From contig JAJVDF010000160.1 in assembly GCA_022410635.1 (NCBI GenBank), positions 1,437,208-1,501,207 of the forward strand: 64,000 nt of DNA. The letters run 5' to 3'. Positions 53,561-64,000 of the stretch are shown one piece after another. The DNA comes from Tretioscincus oriximinensis. Lineage: Eukaryota > Chordata > Lepidosauria > Squamata > Gymnophthalmidae. Position 1 is the stretch's first letter; every line of letters starts with the position of its first letter. The notes under the pieces were generated by a model. The model had not been told where the DNA came from. It did not search any database and saw only the letters and a list, made by a program, of their open reading frames with translations. The position numbers and the translations under genes were made by a program.

Positions 53561-55301
53561 CCAAGCTGCTGCGCCTGCCACACTCCTACTTCAGTCATGG
53601 CCTTATTTTTTCCACTACTGGGTTATTTACGTTAAGCACTTTATTGTTGCATTAGTTTTCATGCCGTTATTGTCACGGGTTTTTGCGTTAGGGTTTTTGT
53701 TTTCAATTGTTAAAATGAATAAAGATATGTTCAATTGTAAGACTGAGTGGTCTCCTTCTCTACCTTCGGCTGCAAAAGACTGATACTAAATGTTTATTTA
53801 AATACATTGCAAGCAGAAAATCAGATGGAGGAGCATTGGTTGCTTGAAAAACGTGAAAGTCAAAGATGTATTAAAAGAAGAAAAATTGGATGAGCTTTTT
53901 AGCAGTGGCAGATCTCTGAACCTGAGCTCCTGTTCTTAGAAAGGGAGTCTGAGGAACTGAGGGAATCAATGATAGCAACAAAAAAAGTATTAGAATGTAC
54001 TGAAAAATTAAATTTGTAACCAAGTCCTTACTTATCATAGACATTTTGAACAATGAAGAAGGCTGATTAGAATCGTAAACTAGTTGCTTAGTCTCAATAG
54101 TTCTCCAGTCCATTTATAAAAGTGTTCAGTCTGATTTCCCACATAGAGCAGATAGAGGAGCAAAATATAGCTGAATCATTAATCAAAAAGCTTCATAAAA
54201 TCCTTCCAAAATGTTTCAGATTATACAGTCAAGACAAGAAGTGGTCCTAAATTTAACCATACCTCTTGAGCATTACAAGGATGCATCCTTTAAATATATA
54301 TATATATTTCTCTTGTCCTTCAGGTTGATGTGACATGTTCTTTTTCATAGCAAAATACGGTTTGCAGCTTCCTTCTAACAGGGTAATTCCATGTCAAATG
54401 AACCAATAAAACATTGATTTTGAAAGTCATTGTGATGGCGTTTCAAAGTATTTTTTTAATTTGTTCCTTACCATGACACAAGTATAAATTGTGATTTTTT
54501 TCTTCTTCTGACCACTTATTTCTGAGATATCAAATTTTTAATATGGTTAAAAAACCACAAAATTTACTAATATACTTAATTTGCATTCACTTAAGAACCA
54601 TAATACCTTCAGATCTGATTCAGGTGTCATTTTAAAGCTTATGAATAGAGCTCTCTTTTGATATGCAACACAATGTCATTGATGTCATTGATGTTTGAAA
54701 ATAATTTTCAAAAATTAAAATTTTCAAATAATAGAAGTTTGAAAAAATGGAATTTTGAATTTTTTTGAAAAAATTCTTACATAAAAGTGCATGTCTTCTA
54801 CATATTCCCTCAAAATTTCAGAACGGTATCCCAATGGTATCATACAAAAATTAAATTTTCTTTTCACAAGGATAAGGAATTGAAGCACTTAAGAGCACAG
54901 CATTTGAACATTATACATACACACCTAATTATAAAGAATACTGGCAATTTCCTGCCTTCCCTAATTGTAGCATGCAGGATGTACAAATCTTCATATNAAG
55001 TTTAATTTCAGGATTTACTGAAATCATCCACTCAGTCACTTTCCTCAACTCTTTACTCTCCCAGTGACCCCTTTTTTTTTGAAAGGGATTACAACAGTGC
55101 TTGGACCACTTAATCTCCTCCATAAGACCAAATTTAAATAAATTAGAATAACACAATTCACTCTAGCAGCTTTACCAATAACACTGAAATATTAACTACT
55201 CAACTGCATTGATGAACGACCAGACCTGAACTGAGCTGCATAGAAATAGAACTAAAAGCTTTCATGCACAAACATATCTATATAACTTGACAGTTTGGTG
55301 C

Positions 55302-55307
55302 ATCATT

Positions 55308-55360
<53 letters not shown>

Positions 55361-55481
55361 TATTATTATTATTATTATTTTATTGACATAAAAGCAACAG
55401 TACACCACAGCAAATGAGATAGATATGCTGGATTTCGTATCTCAATATCACAAAGTCGAACACTTCCCAAGCGTCTAAGAC

Positions 55482-55546
<65 letters not shown>
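55302..55546 (+). repeat. (ATC)n-(ATT)n ... (ATT)n microsatellites flanking a repeat
   Basis: (ATC)n at 55302-55360 passes into (ATT)n to 55380. About 100 bp of repeat-like DNA follow (atatgctggatttcgtatct, aagtcgaacacttcccaag), then (ATT)n at 55484-55546. The middle block resembles a repeat that I associate with lizard genomes. Confidence 0.8.
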
Positions 55547-55547
<1 letters not shown>

Positions 55548-55889
55548 ATGCAACAGAATTATGTTTACAGTTTACATTATTAAGTATTGATAGAGCCTAT
55601 TTAGAAATAATATAAGTGAATTAAATAAGCAAACTATAACAACAACAATAATCATAATCATAATCAATTACTGAATGAATTGGTGAAACAATTATTGAAC
55701 TTTTGGCAGAAAGGTTGTGACCAATGGTAAGAAGTTTGCTAAGTTAACTACAGTACTACTTAATTGCTTTAGGTCCTTAGTCACACAAAGCATTATTCTG
55801 TTCTAGATTAATGGTTTAAGGTCCCTGCAACCCACATGACATTCCCTGTTAGCATAGGCCATGAAAGCAGTCTTGGGAGCAGTNCAAGT

Positions 55890-56110
55890 GATCTCATACT
55901 GATCTCCGNGATAACATCCCCTTTATGTGATCCGAGATCACGTAAAGGGAATCTACGAGAAAATTGACCCACACCTGGGCGAAGCCATTTTTCCGGAAAT
56001 GGCATGAAATACACTCCCATGGAGACATCACTTCCTGTCCTGCCCAGGAGGTGACTAGATAATACAGGGCTGCTCCAGATTTNTGGTCTCCCTGCCCAAT
56101 ATTTGGCTTC
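55890..56110. repeat. Dispersed repeat with internal hairpin, copy 2
   Basis: cccctttatgtgatc / gatcacgtaaaggga around cga, then agccatttttccggaaatgg. Related to 51300-51540. Confidence 0.6.
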
Positions 56111-57654
56111 TGGGAGCTCCCATCTTTGCATGGCAGGACTTAGCCTAGAATGACATTTGATTAGCAGGCCCCTTTGATCTCTCTCTCTATAACAAAATAA
56201 GGCCAAGTATTCACCAGATTTAGAAGTCTACTTCATTAATTAATTTATTTGAGATCTGTCAGAGCAGTTACCTTTACATCTTGCACATGACACAGAAGGG
56301 AAGTAAAAATGATTAACTGGTTGCTGAGCCCATAAAAGTTAAATGAAACTGGAAATAAAAGGTGAGAAAAAGATTTAGACTGAAACTAAATCTTTATCAT
56401 TAAACATGGCAGGACTTGTGCTGACAAGGTACACAAATTCCTTTTACACATTCATAGCCCATGTTTTTCTCAACACCTTTAAACGTAGGCATGTGCAGAC
56501 AACATGGAAGAAATATCACTTTTAACCCATTCTAGTCTTATGGATTATTTTCTTCAAAGTAGTAAAGATTAAATTAAGGTGACAAGGTATTTAAAAACAA
56601 CAACAAATCTGAGTGTATTTTGTTCAGGAGGGAGGTAAAAATATTATTATTGAGCAAGAAGAATACAAGAGAAAAGAATGATAATGAATATTCTTGGGCT
56701 CAAGGATATAGAGAAGCATATTTAGTAATAAAATATGTAAGGTTTAATTTAATTTAATTAATATTATATGAATTATTTTAAATGCTAACTATAAGTAACA
56801 AGTAATTTCTGGGGGCTCTCAGAATATTAACATATAACTTCTGATCTTTGTCTCACTAAAAATCAGAAGCAGTTATTAAATAAGACCTTTAGTAGAGTAA
56901 GTGAATTTTGCAAAACTTCCTCAGCTGAATTTTAGAAATTACCTCAATTAATAGTTCAATTCAGTATTCAGTAATACCATGTAACAACATTCTACAAACA
57001 AATGTTATTTCTATTAAGTAAACAAGGTATGAATTTAATCAGTAATAGGAAAGGACTGAGGAAAAATGTTGGGACGTCTTTTAAAAATCATATTTAGAAT
57101 GAACGCCACTCCACTAAATTCATACCTAAGCTTTATATCCAACTGCAGTCCACACATCAACAAAATGTCAACCTTTTTTGCATTATCAGAAAATTCACCT
57201 TGACTAAATAGTGGGAAAATTAATAATCCTTTTGTTGATATGTTCACTCACTTGGAAAATGAATTAAAAAAAAGTTTATGATTAGGATTGCACTGCAAGC
57301 TAATGTAATAAAGAAATCATATTGATTTTGATTGTCCAGGAGTTACTATTTCAAAAGCAGCAGCAGGGCACCTTCTGACAATTAACAAAATCTGTAAAAT
57401 ACAATGGATAATTATAATCTAATCTTCCATTTAGGAAAGGTTCATGAATAAGCTCATGTTTTAAAAGAATAAAGAGCACCATATATGCTTTCTAATTTTT
57501 TAAAAAAGCTTCAAAATGAATGTCACAGCATTTATCTTATACTCAATAATTTTCTGGAAAGCATTTAAATCTTAAAACCTGTCAAGTATATGTTGCCAAT
57601 TCAAATATTAAATCAAAGTTATTTCCAAACACCATTACTGCCACTCCAGAGAGA

Positions 57655-58700
57655 GGAACATAAGAGGATGAATGAGGCCACAGCTCATCTGGTCCAGCAT
57701 TCTGGCCCACCAGTTGTCTGGGCAGTAGAAGAAGGCAAAGTCTTCACCTGTTCTCAACTCCCTGCAANTGGTACTTCAGGAATCCTGTTGCTCCATTTCG
57801 GAGGCAGTATCAAGAGATCCATCCTAGATAGGGTTGCCATACGTCCCGGTAAACCAGGACAATCCCGGTTTGGGGGACTAAAATATAGTCCCCTCTGGGT
57901 TTTAAGGCAAAATCCTGAATTTTTACATTCCCCGATGNTGCATCGGGGAATGTAAAAAGGCGGGATTTTAAAGGAAAAGGAGCTGTCAGAGCTGACAGCT
58001 GCAGCGCGCGCAAACGCTTTCTGGGGTCCTGGGAGGACCCTCGGAGCGCGCCGTAGCTGCTCCTTGGCTGGAGGCGGGGTTTCGCCCTGTTCTCACNGCC
58101 AACTCGCCTCTAGCAGAGGAGAAACGCCTGGGTTTCTGACAGGAGGGCAGCTCTGTTCTCCTCTCACAAACCCAAGCATTTTTGCTCCGCTGCTGCAGGT
58201 GAGTTGGTGGCCCGCTTGCTAGAGCAGGGCGAAATTCCGCCTCCAGCAAAGGAGCAGGTACGCGCGTGCGCACACACAGACGCTTGTGGTGAGACAGGCA
58301 GAAGAGGTTTTGCCTGTCTCGCTACAAGCGTCCGTATGTGCGCATGNGCGCGTGCACGCGCACCCCACCCCACCCCCGTCCCGGTTTTGGGTTGCCAGAA
58401 TATGGCAACCCTAATCCTAGAAGCTATTGATACCCTTTGCTTCCATGAACTTGTCTAATCCTGTTTTAAAGCTATTCAGGCTGCTACCTATTGCCACCTG
58501 TTCTGGAAGTAATTTCCACAGACCAGTAACCCTCTGGATGAAAAAAATACTTTCCCTTATCTATCCTAACTCTTCTGCCTATCAGTTTCAAGGAATGCCC
58601 TCTAGTCCTAGTGTTGTGTGACAGAAAAAAGAGATATAGGTAATAAGATAATATTCCTATCTTTATAGCTTCTAGACANCGTCTAATACAAGACACTATT
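57655..58700 (+). repeat. Ancient acataagag-family repeat, split by a later insertion
   Basis: Left part 57655-57828 (gaacataagaggatgaatga, ggtccagcattctgg) continues at 58422-58700 (taccctttgcttccatgaac, cagtaaccctctggatga). The hAT-type element 57829-58413 lies between them. Confidence 0.75.
57829..58413. mobile_element. Non-autonomous hAT-type DNA transposon with 8-bp target duplication
   Basis: 585 bp. Terminal inverted repeats are perfect over 13 bp, tagggttgccata / tatggcaacccta. The flanking 8-bp duplications are identical, atcctaga at 57821-57828 and 58414-58421, the length made by hAT transposases. The interior is GC-rich and strongly self-complementary: 57921-57937 with 57941-57957, 58057-58093 with 58221-58257, and about 58269-58303 with 58309-58346. 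No transposase frame. It interrupts an older repeat, which gives its relative age. Confidence 0.9.
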
Positions 58701-61700
58701 TTAAAAAATACTAGATGTGGTTCTTCGTATGAATACTATAGGATATATGGTACAGATAATTTCCTAGAACTCCGTGCTGTTCCCTAAAGACTAAAAGCTT
58801 CTCAACCAAAACACAGGCATCACAGTACCCAGGAAGAAATAATATCATCCGCTTATTCTGAAAAATCTAAATATGTTCCTAGACCAAAAAAGCTTGACAA
58901 TATCTAGCCTAGAAAGAACAAAGTTGAGGAAATGATTAATCTGAAAGCACTATTATTTGGTTATATCCATAGTTGACAAAACATGACTAGCAGGCTATAT
59001 ATGACAGTGTCTTTTTTGTTTATGACAATTGTATATTTACTGTATTATAATGGATGCTATATTAAAATTCTATACTGAAACAGTAAAAAGAAAAAAAAAA
59101 TGACAGCGTCTTGTACAATAATATCGACCAACACTTGAAAATATCCCAAAATATGAAAAGGGAAAGTTATTGACAGAAAATTGCATTTGTAATTAAAATT
59201 TGTGCTGAGGTCCCCACAGTAGCATCAGCAAGTACAAAGAAACATATATACATTTCCTGTACTTTTGCACAGTAAAAGGACAATGTCTCCATAGATAATA
59301 CAATTAACAGAGGCAATCTTGATTGTTATCCACTCAGTTGGTAAAGTAAATGAATCAAAGATGCTAAATTTGGTTCTTTCTTGAACATTTGAATCACCCC
59401 CCCAATAACTGCTTTTAGCAATCTTTGAAAATCTATATTTTCTCTGTTTTCTGGAAAATAGATTGAGCTTAACTGACTACTGTCTATATTACTGTTAATT
59501 TAAACAGATTTGCTTTTTCCATTTTGATAATGTTGGAAGAACAGAATTCAAAAAAGATGATAGAAAGAAATTTAAAGATACATAAGTAACCTTACTATTT
59601 CTTCCTAACGCTATCACAGTAATTTCCCATCCCAGTAATTACCATTTCAATACTGCTCCATAATTTTAATACAAACTTACAAAATTCAACTGCTGGTTTG
59701 TAATTTCTAAATAGCTTTTTTTAAATTATGCATTATAAGAATCAGTTTACTTTAAATTAATTTGTTTCTCTACCTTCCTAGAAAAATCAGAGACTAGTCA
59801 GTCAGTAGTTTACACACATATTATTTAATAAAGTGATGGCATGAAAAATAAGTTTTTCTAATACCATTATTTCCTGATAATACTGCCAGCTTACACGAAC
59901 AATCTGAAGTAATCAAACCTGTTTGTATCAAGGACTTCCAAAGACATTTTCACACTGTTGTATCTATATTTTATTTATCTACTTCTATTAAATCTATTTC
60001 ATAATGACTAGGGACGAAATATATTTCAAATCATAATCATGAAGATTTCTCATAAATGATTTAAAGGAATACCGTAGATTAACTATCACAATTGTCAAAA
60101 TTCATGGTCAGCAATTAACTTCAGATGATGGATAATTATTATTGTATTCATTCAACCAAAGTCCAAACCCAAAATATATGTAGAAGTAGGTAAAAACCTC
60201 ACCATGAGTTCTATAATGGGTTCAGAAAGTACTAATTGTTAGAGGATTATTCTAATTACAGATTAGTCTATCAAATATTTTCAAATAATGATATATTTAG
60301 ATATAGATGAAACCTAAAATTTAAGAGTAACAATATTTAGAAAGGTCTTTTAATATGTATGGTTTTCTTTTTAAAGTTTCTAAGGAAAATTGGAATAACG
60401 TTTCCCCCGAAAAATATTTGTAAACCATGAACTATTGTTATACTGAATAAATCTAATGAATTATAATTTCTTCTTGTAAAACAAAGTCACTCAAGACAGG
60501 AAGCTTGTCTTCTGTTTATGGGTTCTTCCTTAATACCTTTTCAAGACATCCATAATTTGACATTGTAAGCTGCTGCATCTATTTAAAATTTTATTTTTCT
60601 TTAATATTTCTTGCTAGATTTTGTGCCAGGCACAAAATACGTTACTCGCCTGTCTTTTGTTAATTTTTTTTTATCTCGAAGAATTTTTCTTTCTTTTTAA
60701 AATTATGCAAAACATTTCCACATCTGCCTTTTCCTTTTATTCGTACATATATATAGCAGTTTTTATGACTTGAGAAATTTTGACTACTATTACATAGAAC
60801 TGAGACAAGTAGTATAGGATTATTATTCATTAGGATTAAATCCACTGCAATTAATTCATATTCTCTACCGATTTTTCCAGTTTTCCCCAACAATCAATAT
60901 CCCAAAATCAGTTATACTAGTTTCCCATTAAGGTTTTCTCAGAAGATTTTTAGTACTCCTGCAAATAATCCTGAATATCATTTGAACATCAGAATTAAAA
61001 ACAAATTATGGTTCTGCATATGGAACAAGGATTATTTTCTTTTATTATCATAATATCATTTTTACTGATCAGTAAACAAAAAGAGGGAATAGACCCCTCT
61101 CCAGATTATAATCCAAAATAACACCCAGTAAAGAAATGGTCTCAGACTATCCTCCCTGTCTTGGAAATATTATATGTCCTTATTTCCCACATGTCTTTAA
61201 TGGTTCTTAAAATAAACAATTTTTAAAAGAAAAAAATCATACAATTATTAGGCCACATTAAGAGTATTCTAAATTCAATTCTTGATTGTTTGAACAAAAT
61301 TAGGTAATTTTTTTTATAAGAATCTATAAACCAACACTACAAAGTGTAAACCAAACCGACTTGGCACAAGAGCCTTCTTGAAAACAAAACTGATTAGCTA
61401 TTCCTTCCTGTAATAACTGCAATGTTCACACAAATAGTGAAATAGTTTGAAACTCTCTCCATACAAGTAATACAAAGTACTTTCTTTGTATTCTAGCACA
61501 GATGGGAGCAAAGCCCACCTGGCATCAGATCTAATATTTAAAGTAAAAATCTTAATATTTCTAGTCACGTGATGACAATTTAACAATTAACAATTATATT
61601 ATACTTTCTGTTTATCTGACGCAAATAGAGTTGTAGTTATCAACATCTTAATGAGTTTATACTATCTTATGCCAGAAAAAGCAAGTCAATTGTTTTGTTT

Positions 61701-62375
61701 TTAATCTTTTGGATTGGTTGATTTGTAAAGCATCCTGAATTTGAGAAAAATAATTATACATTTAATTTTGTCAATTTTGTTAACTTAAAATGAGCTGTTC
61801 TTTATATATGGAGACTTATTGCAACACTAACAACAATTCTACATTTTCTGATGATATTCCTTCTTCATTTTTCTTACCAAAAAAACCAGTATTAAATGAA
61901 ATCCAAACTCTTCTCAAAAAGTATTTTTATTAATAACTGTGCCTCTTGTTATTCATTTTGTAATTGTATGCTACTGTGTACTTTTGCATTTAATGTGCAC
62001 TCTGTACTTACGGATCAACACATATATAGTGTGAGCCTGAGGAACATGTGGTCTTTTAAATTGTTTAGAGATGATGAGAACTACATAATTAAATGTTAGC
62101 TGAGAATTACTTGTCACCTTGGACATAGAATTAGCTGCATTCAAATCTGAAAGAATATAATTCATAATCTTATTTCAGTCATTAAATTCCCTGGCTAATG
62201 TCACTCATTTATTGCTTCTCACATTTAGACTTTTGAATACATATGAAGTGTGGAGAACATACATTGAACCCTCCCCTAAGATTGTGAAAGAATGTATCAG
62301 AGGTACCACTATGTTCTTGGGGATCTTGGTCAGAATGATTATGTGAAGTTATGAATGTATAAGAGCGATATAGCA

Positions 62376-62665
62376 GGCACAGATAGCTCAGTCTCTCATC
62401 TGGGAGATGGGGTTTCAAACCTCTGTGTCGGATGTGGGGAGGGGTGAGCACCTTCCACTAGCCTGTAGCTCTAGCCACCCCAGCTATTCGAAAGCATGAA
62501 TTGCAAGAATTTGTAATTGACTGCAAGTAGATACATGGGAACCACCACAGCCTGGTGGGGAATATAGAATGTAAGCCTTTGGGCAAAAATACCCTTGTAG
62601 GCCACTTTGAGTCCCTTTGAAAGGTGAGAAAAGCTGGGTATAAGAATACAGTTCTTCTTCTTCAT
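62376..62665 (+). mobile_element. tRNA-derived SINE, second copy
   Basis: Head ggcacagatagctcagt with gggtttcaaacctc, tail gtccctttgaaaggtgag and ctgggtataagaa. Same family as 19795-20102, with an internal deletion after the A box. Confidence 0.75.
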
Positions 62666-64000
62666 ATCTGGAGACACCTTATGCTATCTATAGCTCTCTT
62701 GGAACAATCTGAGGAACAGTACAAGCACAGAACTAAAAAGAAACCTTATTTTGCAGTACAGAATTCACATCATAGTGATAATGTCTAAGCAATCACTTTG
62801 TAGCATTGTTACAGTTCATCTATTGACTTTCTACCCTTGTTTCCTTAGAGCAAATGCACAAAGGAAACCAATAGTGGTGCTCCTAATTTAACATGCAAAA
62901 ACTTTTAATGCCAGCATCTAAAGTAACTACATACATGTGATATTAATCTTTTCTTTACATAGGAAAGGGGTACTCATCTATAAAGAAATCAGCCAGAACA
63001 AAACTCACATTATTTTAGATTAAAAATGCTTATAGATCTAAACAACAGCCCTTACTTACCAGGAAATTTAACTGATAAATTAAATAAATGAAGCTAATGT
63101 TCCAGTATTAGGACTGTGTTTACTACAAGATAATCTTAAAAGAATAAATTAAAAAGGATTTAGGGTCTCCACAGAAGAACTGACACAAGATATGGGCCAC
63201 AAATATCACAATGCATGTTTTAATCTTGCAGAATCCTTCTGGGCACTGTGCTATTTTTGTTTCAGGTTATCGCAGCTATTGCTCTACAATCCGCACTTAG
63301 TAGAAAAATAAGAGTAGATATTATTTGACAGGGGAATCGCTTGAATAAAGTCTCCAAGTAAATTTAATAAAATAATTAGTAAACACAAATGAAATAAATT
63401 AACTGAAGCAGTGAGCAATTCTAATATGCTTGCTCAGCAAATTAAGAAACATTCCCTATGATTCTACATGTTTCTATGTTTCAACAAAGTAACTGCTAGG
63501 GAAACAATTTTGCAGCACAGACTTGAGACAAAGAATTCTCAAAAAGAAAATCAAGAAAACTCTAGGTTAAAGTATCAGCAACCCAATAATCTTTGATGTT
63601 AGCTAAAATATACACTAAATCATGCCAAATAAATAGGCAAATCAACAACAAATAGCAAAACCAGATTATCATTAGAATACAATTGTAATTTGTAAGTTTT
63701 GAGATTTGCTTTATATTTGATATATATTTTCTTTATTGTTGTCCCTGAATGTCATATGCTCTGTGCAACCAAGTGGGGTGACAGGTCAAACTTCCCTTGG
63801 ATCAAAACATGCTTGCTTAGTACCAAAGTCATGAATCCACTTGGAGCTTCACACTTTCATGACTCCTTGTGTTTCACTGTTTCCTACTCTTAAGAGTTCA
63901 GTGGTCTCATAGACTTGGTAGATCACACATAAGATTATGGCCTTGGAACTACAATCTTCCTTATATAAAGGATATGATTTCCTCAAACCACTATATATAT

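Larger units (their letters stand above)
52850..53790 (+). other. GC-rich insertion with TATA box, ATG frame and AATAAA (LTR-like or small transcription unit)
   Basis: A GC-rich, CpG-bearing block in AT-rich surroundings. It has gggtataaaaccgc (TATA at 52964-52970), a pyrimidine run ending tctctttcag just before ATG at 53052, an open frame to about 53391 broken by two Ns, two tandem stem-loop units, and AATAAA at 53718-53723. It looks like an insertion with its own promoter and terminator, such as a solo LTR. I do not recognise the protein frame (AVGGGAADVRSLVAHETPK). No boundary duplication was found. Confidence 0.4.
50576..64000 (-). other. NSD1 5' intron (13.4 kb visible), no exon found
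   Basis: None of the minus-strand frames here resembles the NSD1 N terminus, so the start codon is beyond the window. The insertions are listed separately. From 58700 to 62370 and from 62670 to 64000 the DNA is AT-rich with nothing recognised. An AT-rich stretch of T and A runs lies at 54400-54790. Confidence 0.6.

Noticed and set aside
55302..55546. CRISPR-like repeat array
   Set aside because: Simple trinucleotide microsatellites in a vertebrate genome; no spacer structure.
55808..56206. 132-codon minus frame
   Set aside because: Lies over a dispersed repeat copy, contains Ns and no recognised domain.
58204..58458. CpG-island-like promoter from the GC-rich block
   Set aside because: The GC-rich DNA is the interior of the hAT-type element bounded by exact TIRs and target duplications, not an NSD1 promoter.

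Overview
The window is nuclear DNA from a vertebrate, most likely a non-avian reptile and probably a squamate. The evidence is large introns with GT-AG splice sites, CR1-type LINE fragments with the (ATTCTATG)n tail, tRNA-derived SINEs of the kind I associate with lizards, Tc1-type and hAT-type miniature transposons and long ATC/ATT microsatellites. The species call is inference. Isolated N bases are scattered through the assembly and a few fall inside exons.

Two host genes are present and they converge tail to tail. RAB24 (+ strand, about 125-5245) is the 3' two thirds of a small Rab GTPase: six exons, 140 codons plus stop, ending in the CCHH prenylation tail. NSD1 (- strand, 50575 down to 15087) is a histone H3K36 methyltransferase. 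I place 21 coding exons that keep one continuous reading frame (6369 nt, 2122 codons plus stop) from the first PWWP domain to the stop. The first coding exon(s) lie beyond base 64000, past an intron of more than 13 kb. The RAB24/NSD1 convergent order is the arrangement I know from human 5q35, which supports both identifications.

Layout: 1-5245 RAB24; 5246 to about 9360 intergenic with a purine-rich tract and old repeats; about 9360-15086 probable NSD1 3' UTR; 15087-50575 NSD1 coding exons and introns; 50576-64000 NSD1 5' intron, which holds a hAT-type miniature element with perfect 8-bp target duplications, a GC-rich TATA-containing insertion with paired stem-loops, microsatellites and a tRNA-derived SINE.

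RAB24 acts in endosome and autophagosome trafficking and NSD1 in nuclear chromatin; no functional partnership is implied beyond conserved neighbourhood. I found no unknown enzymatic system. The points most worth a second look are: a 152-bp near-perfect palindrome in a RAB24 intron; a decayed tandem copy of the RAB24 terminal exon; an NSD1 long exon that seems to lack about 300 residues known from mammals; an expanded PSDK-type repeat in the NSD1 C terminus; two short hairpin elements side by side in an NSD1 intron; and the self-complementary hAT-type insertion.
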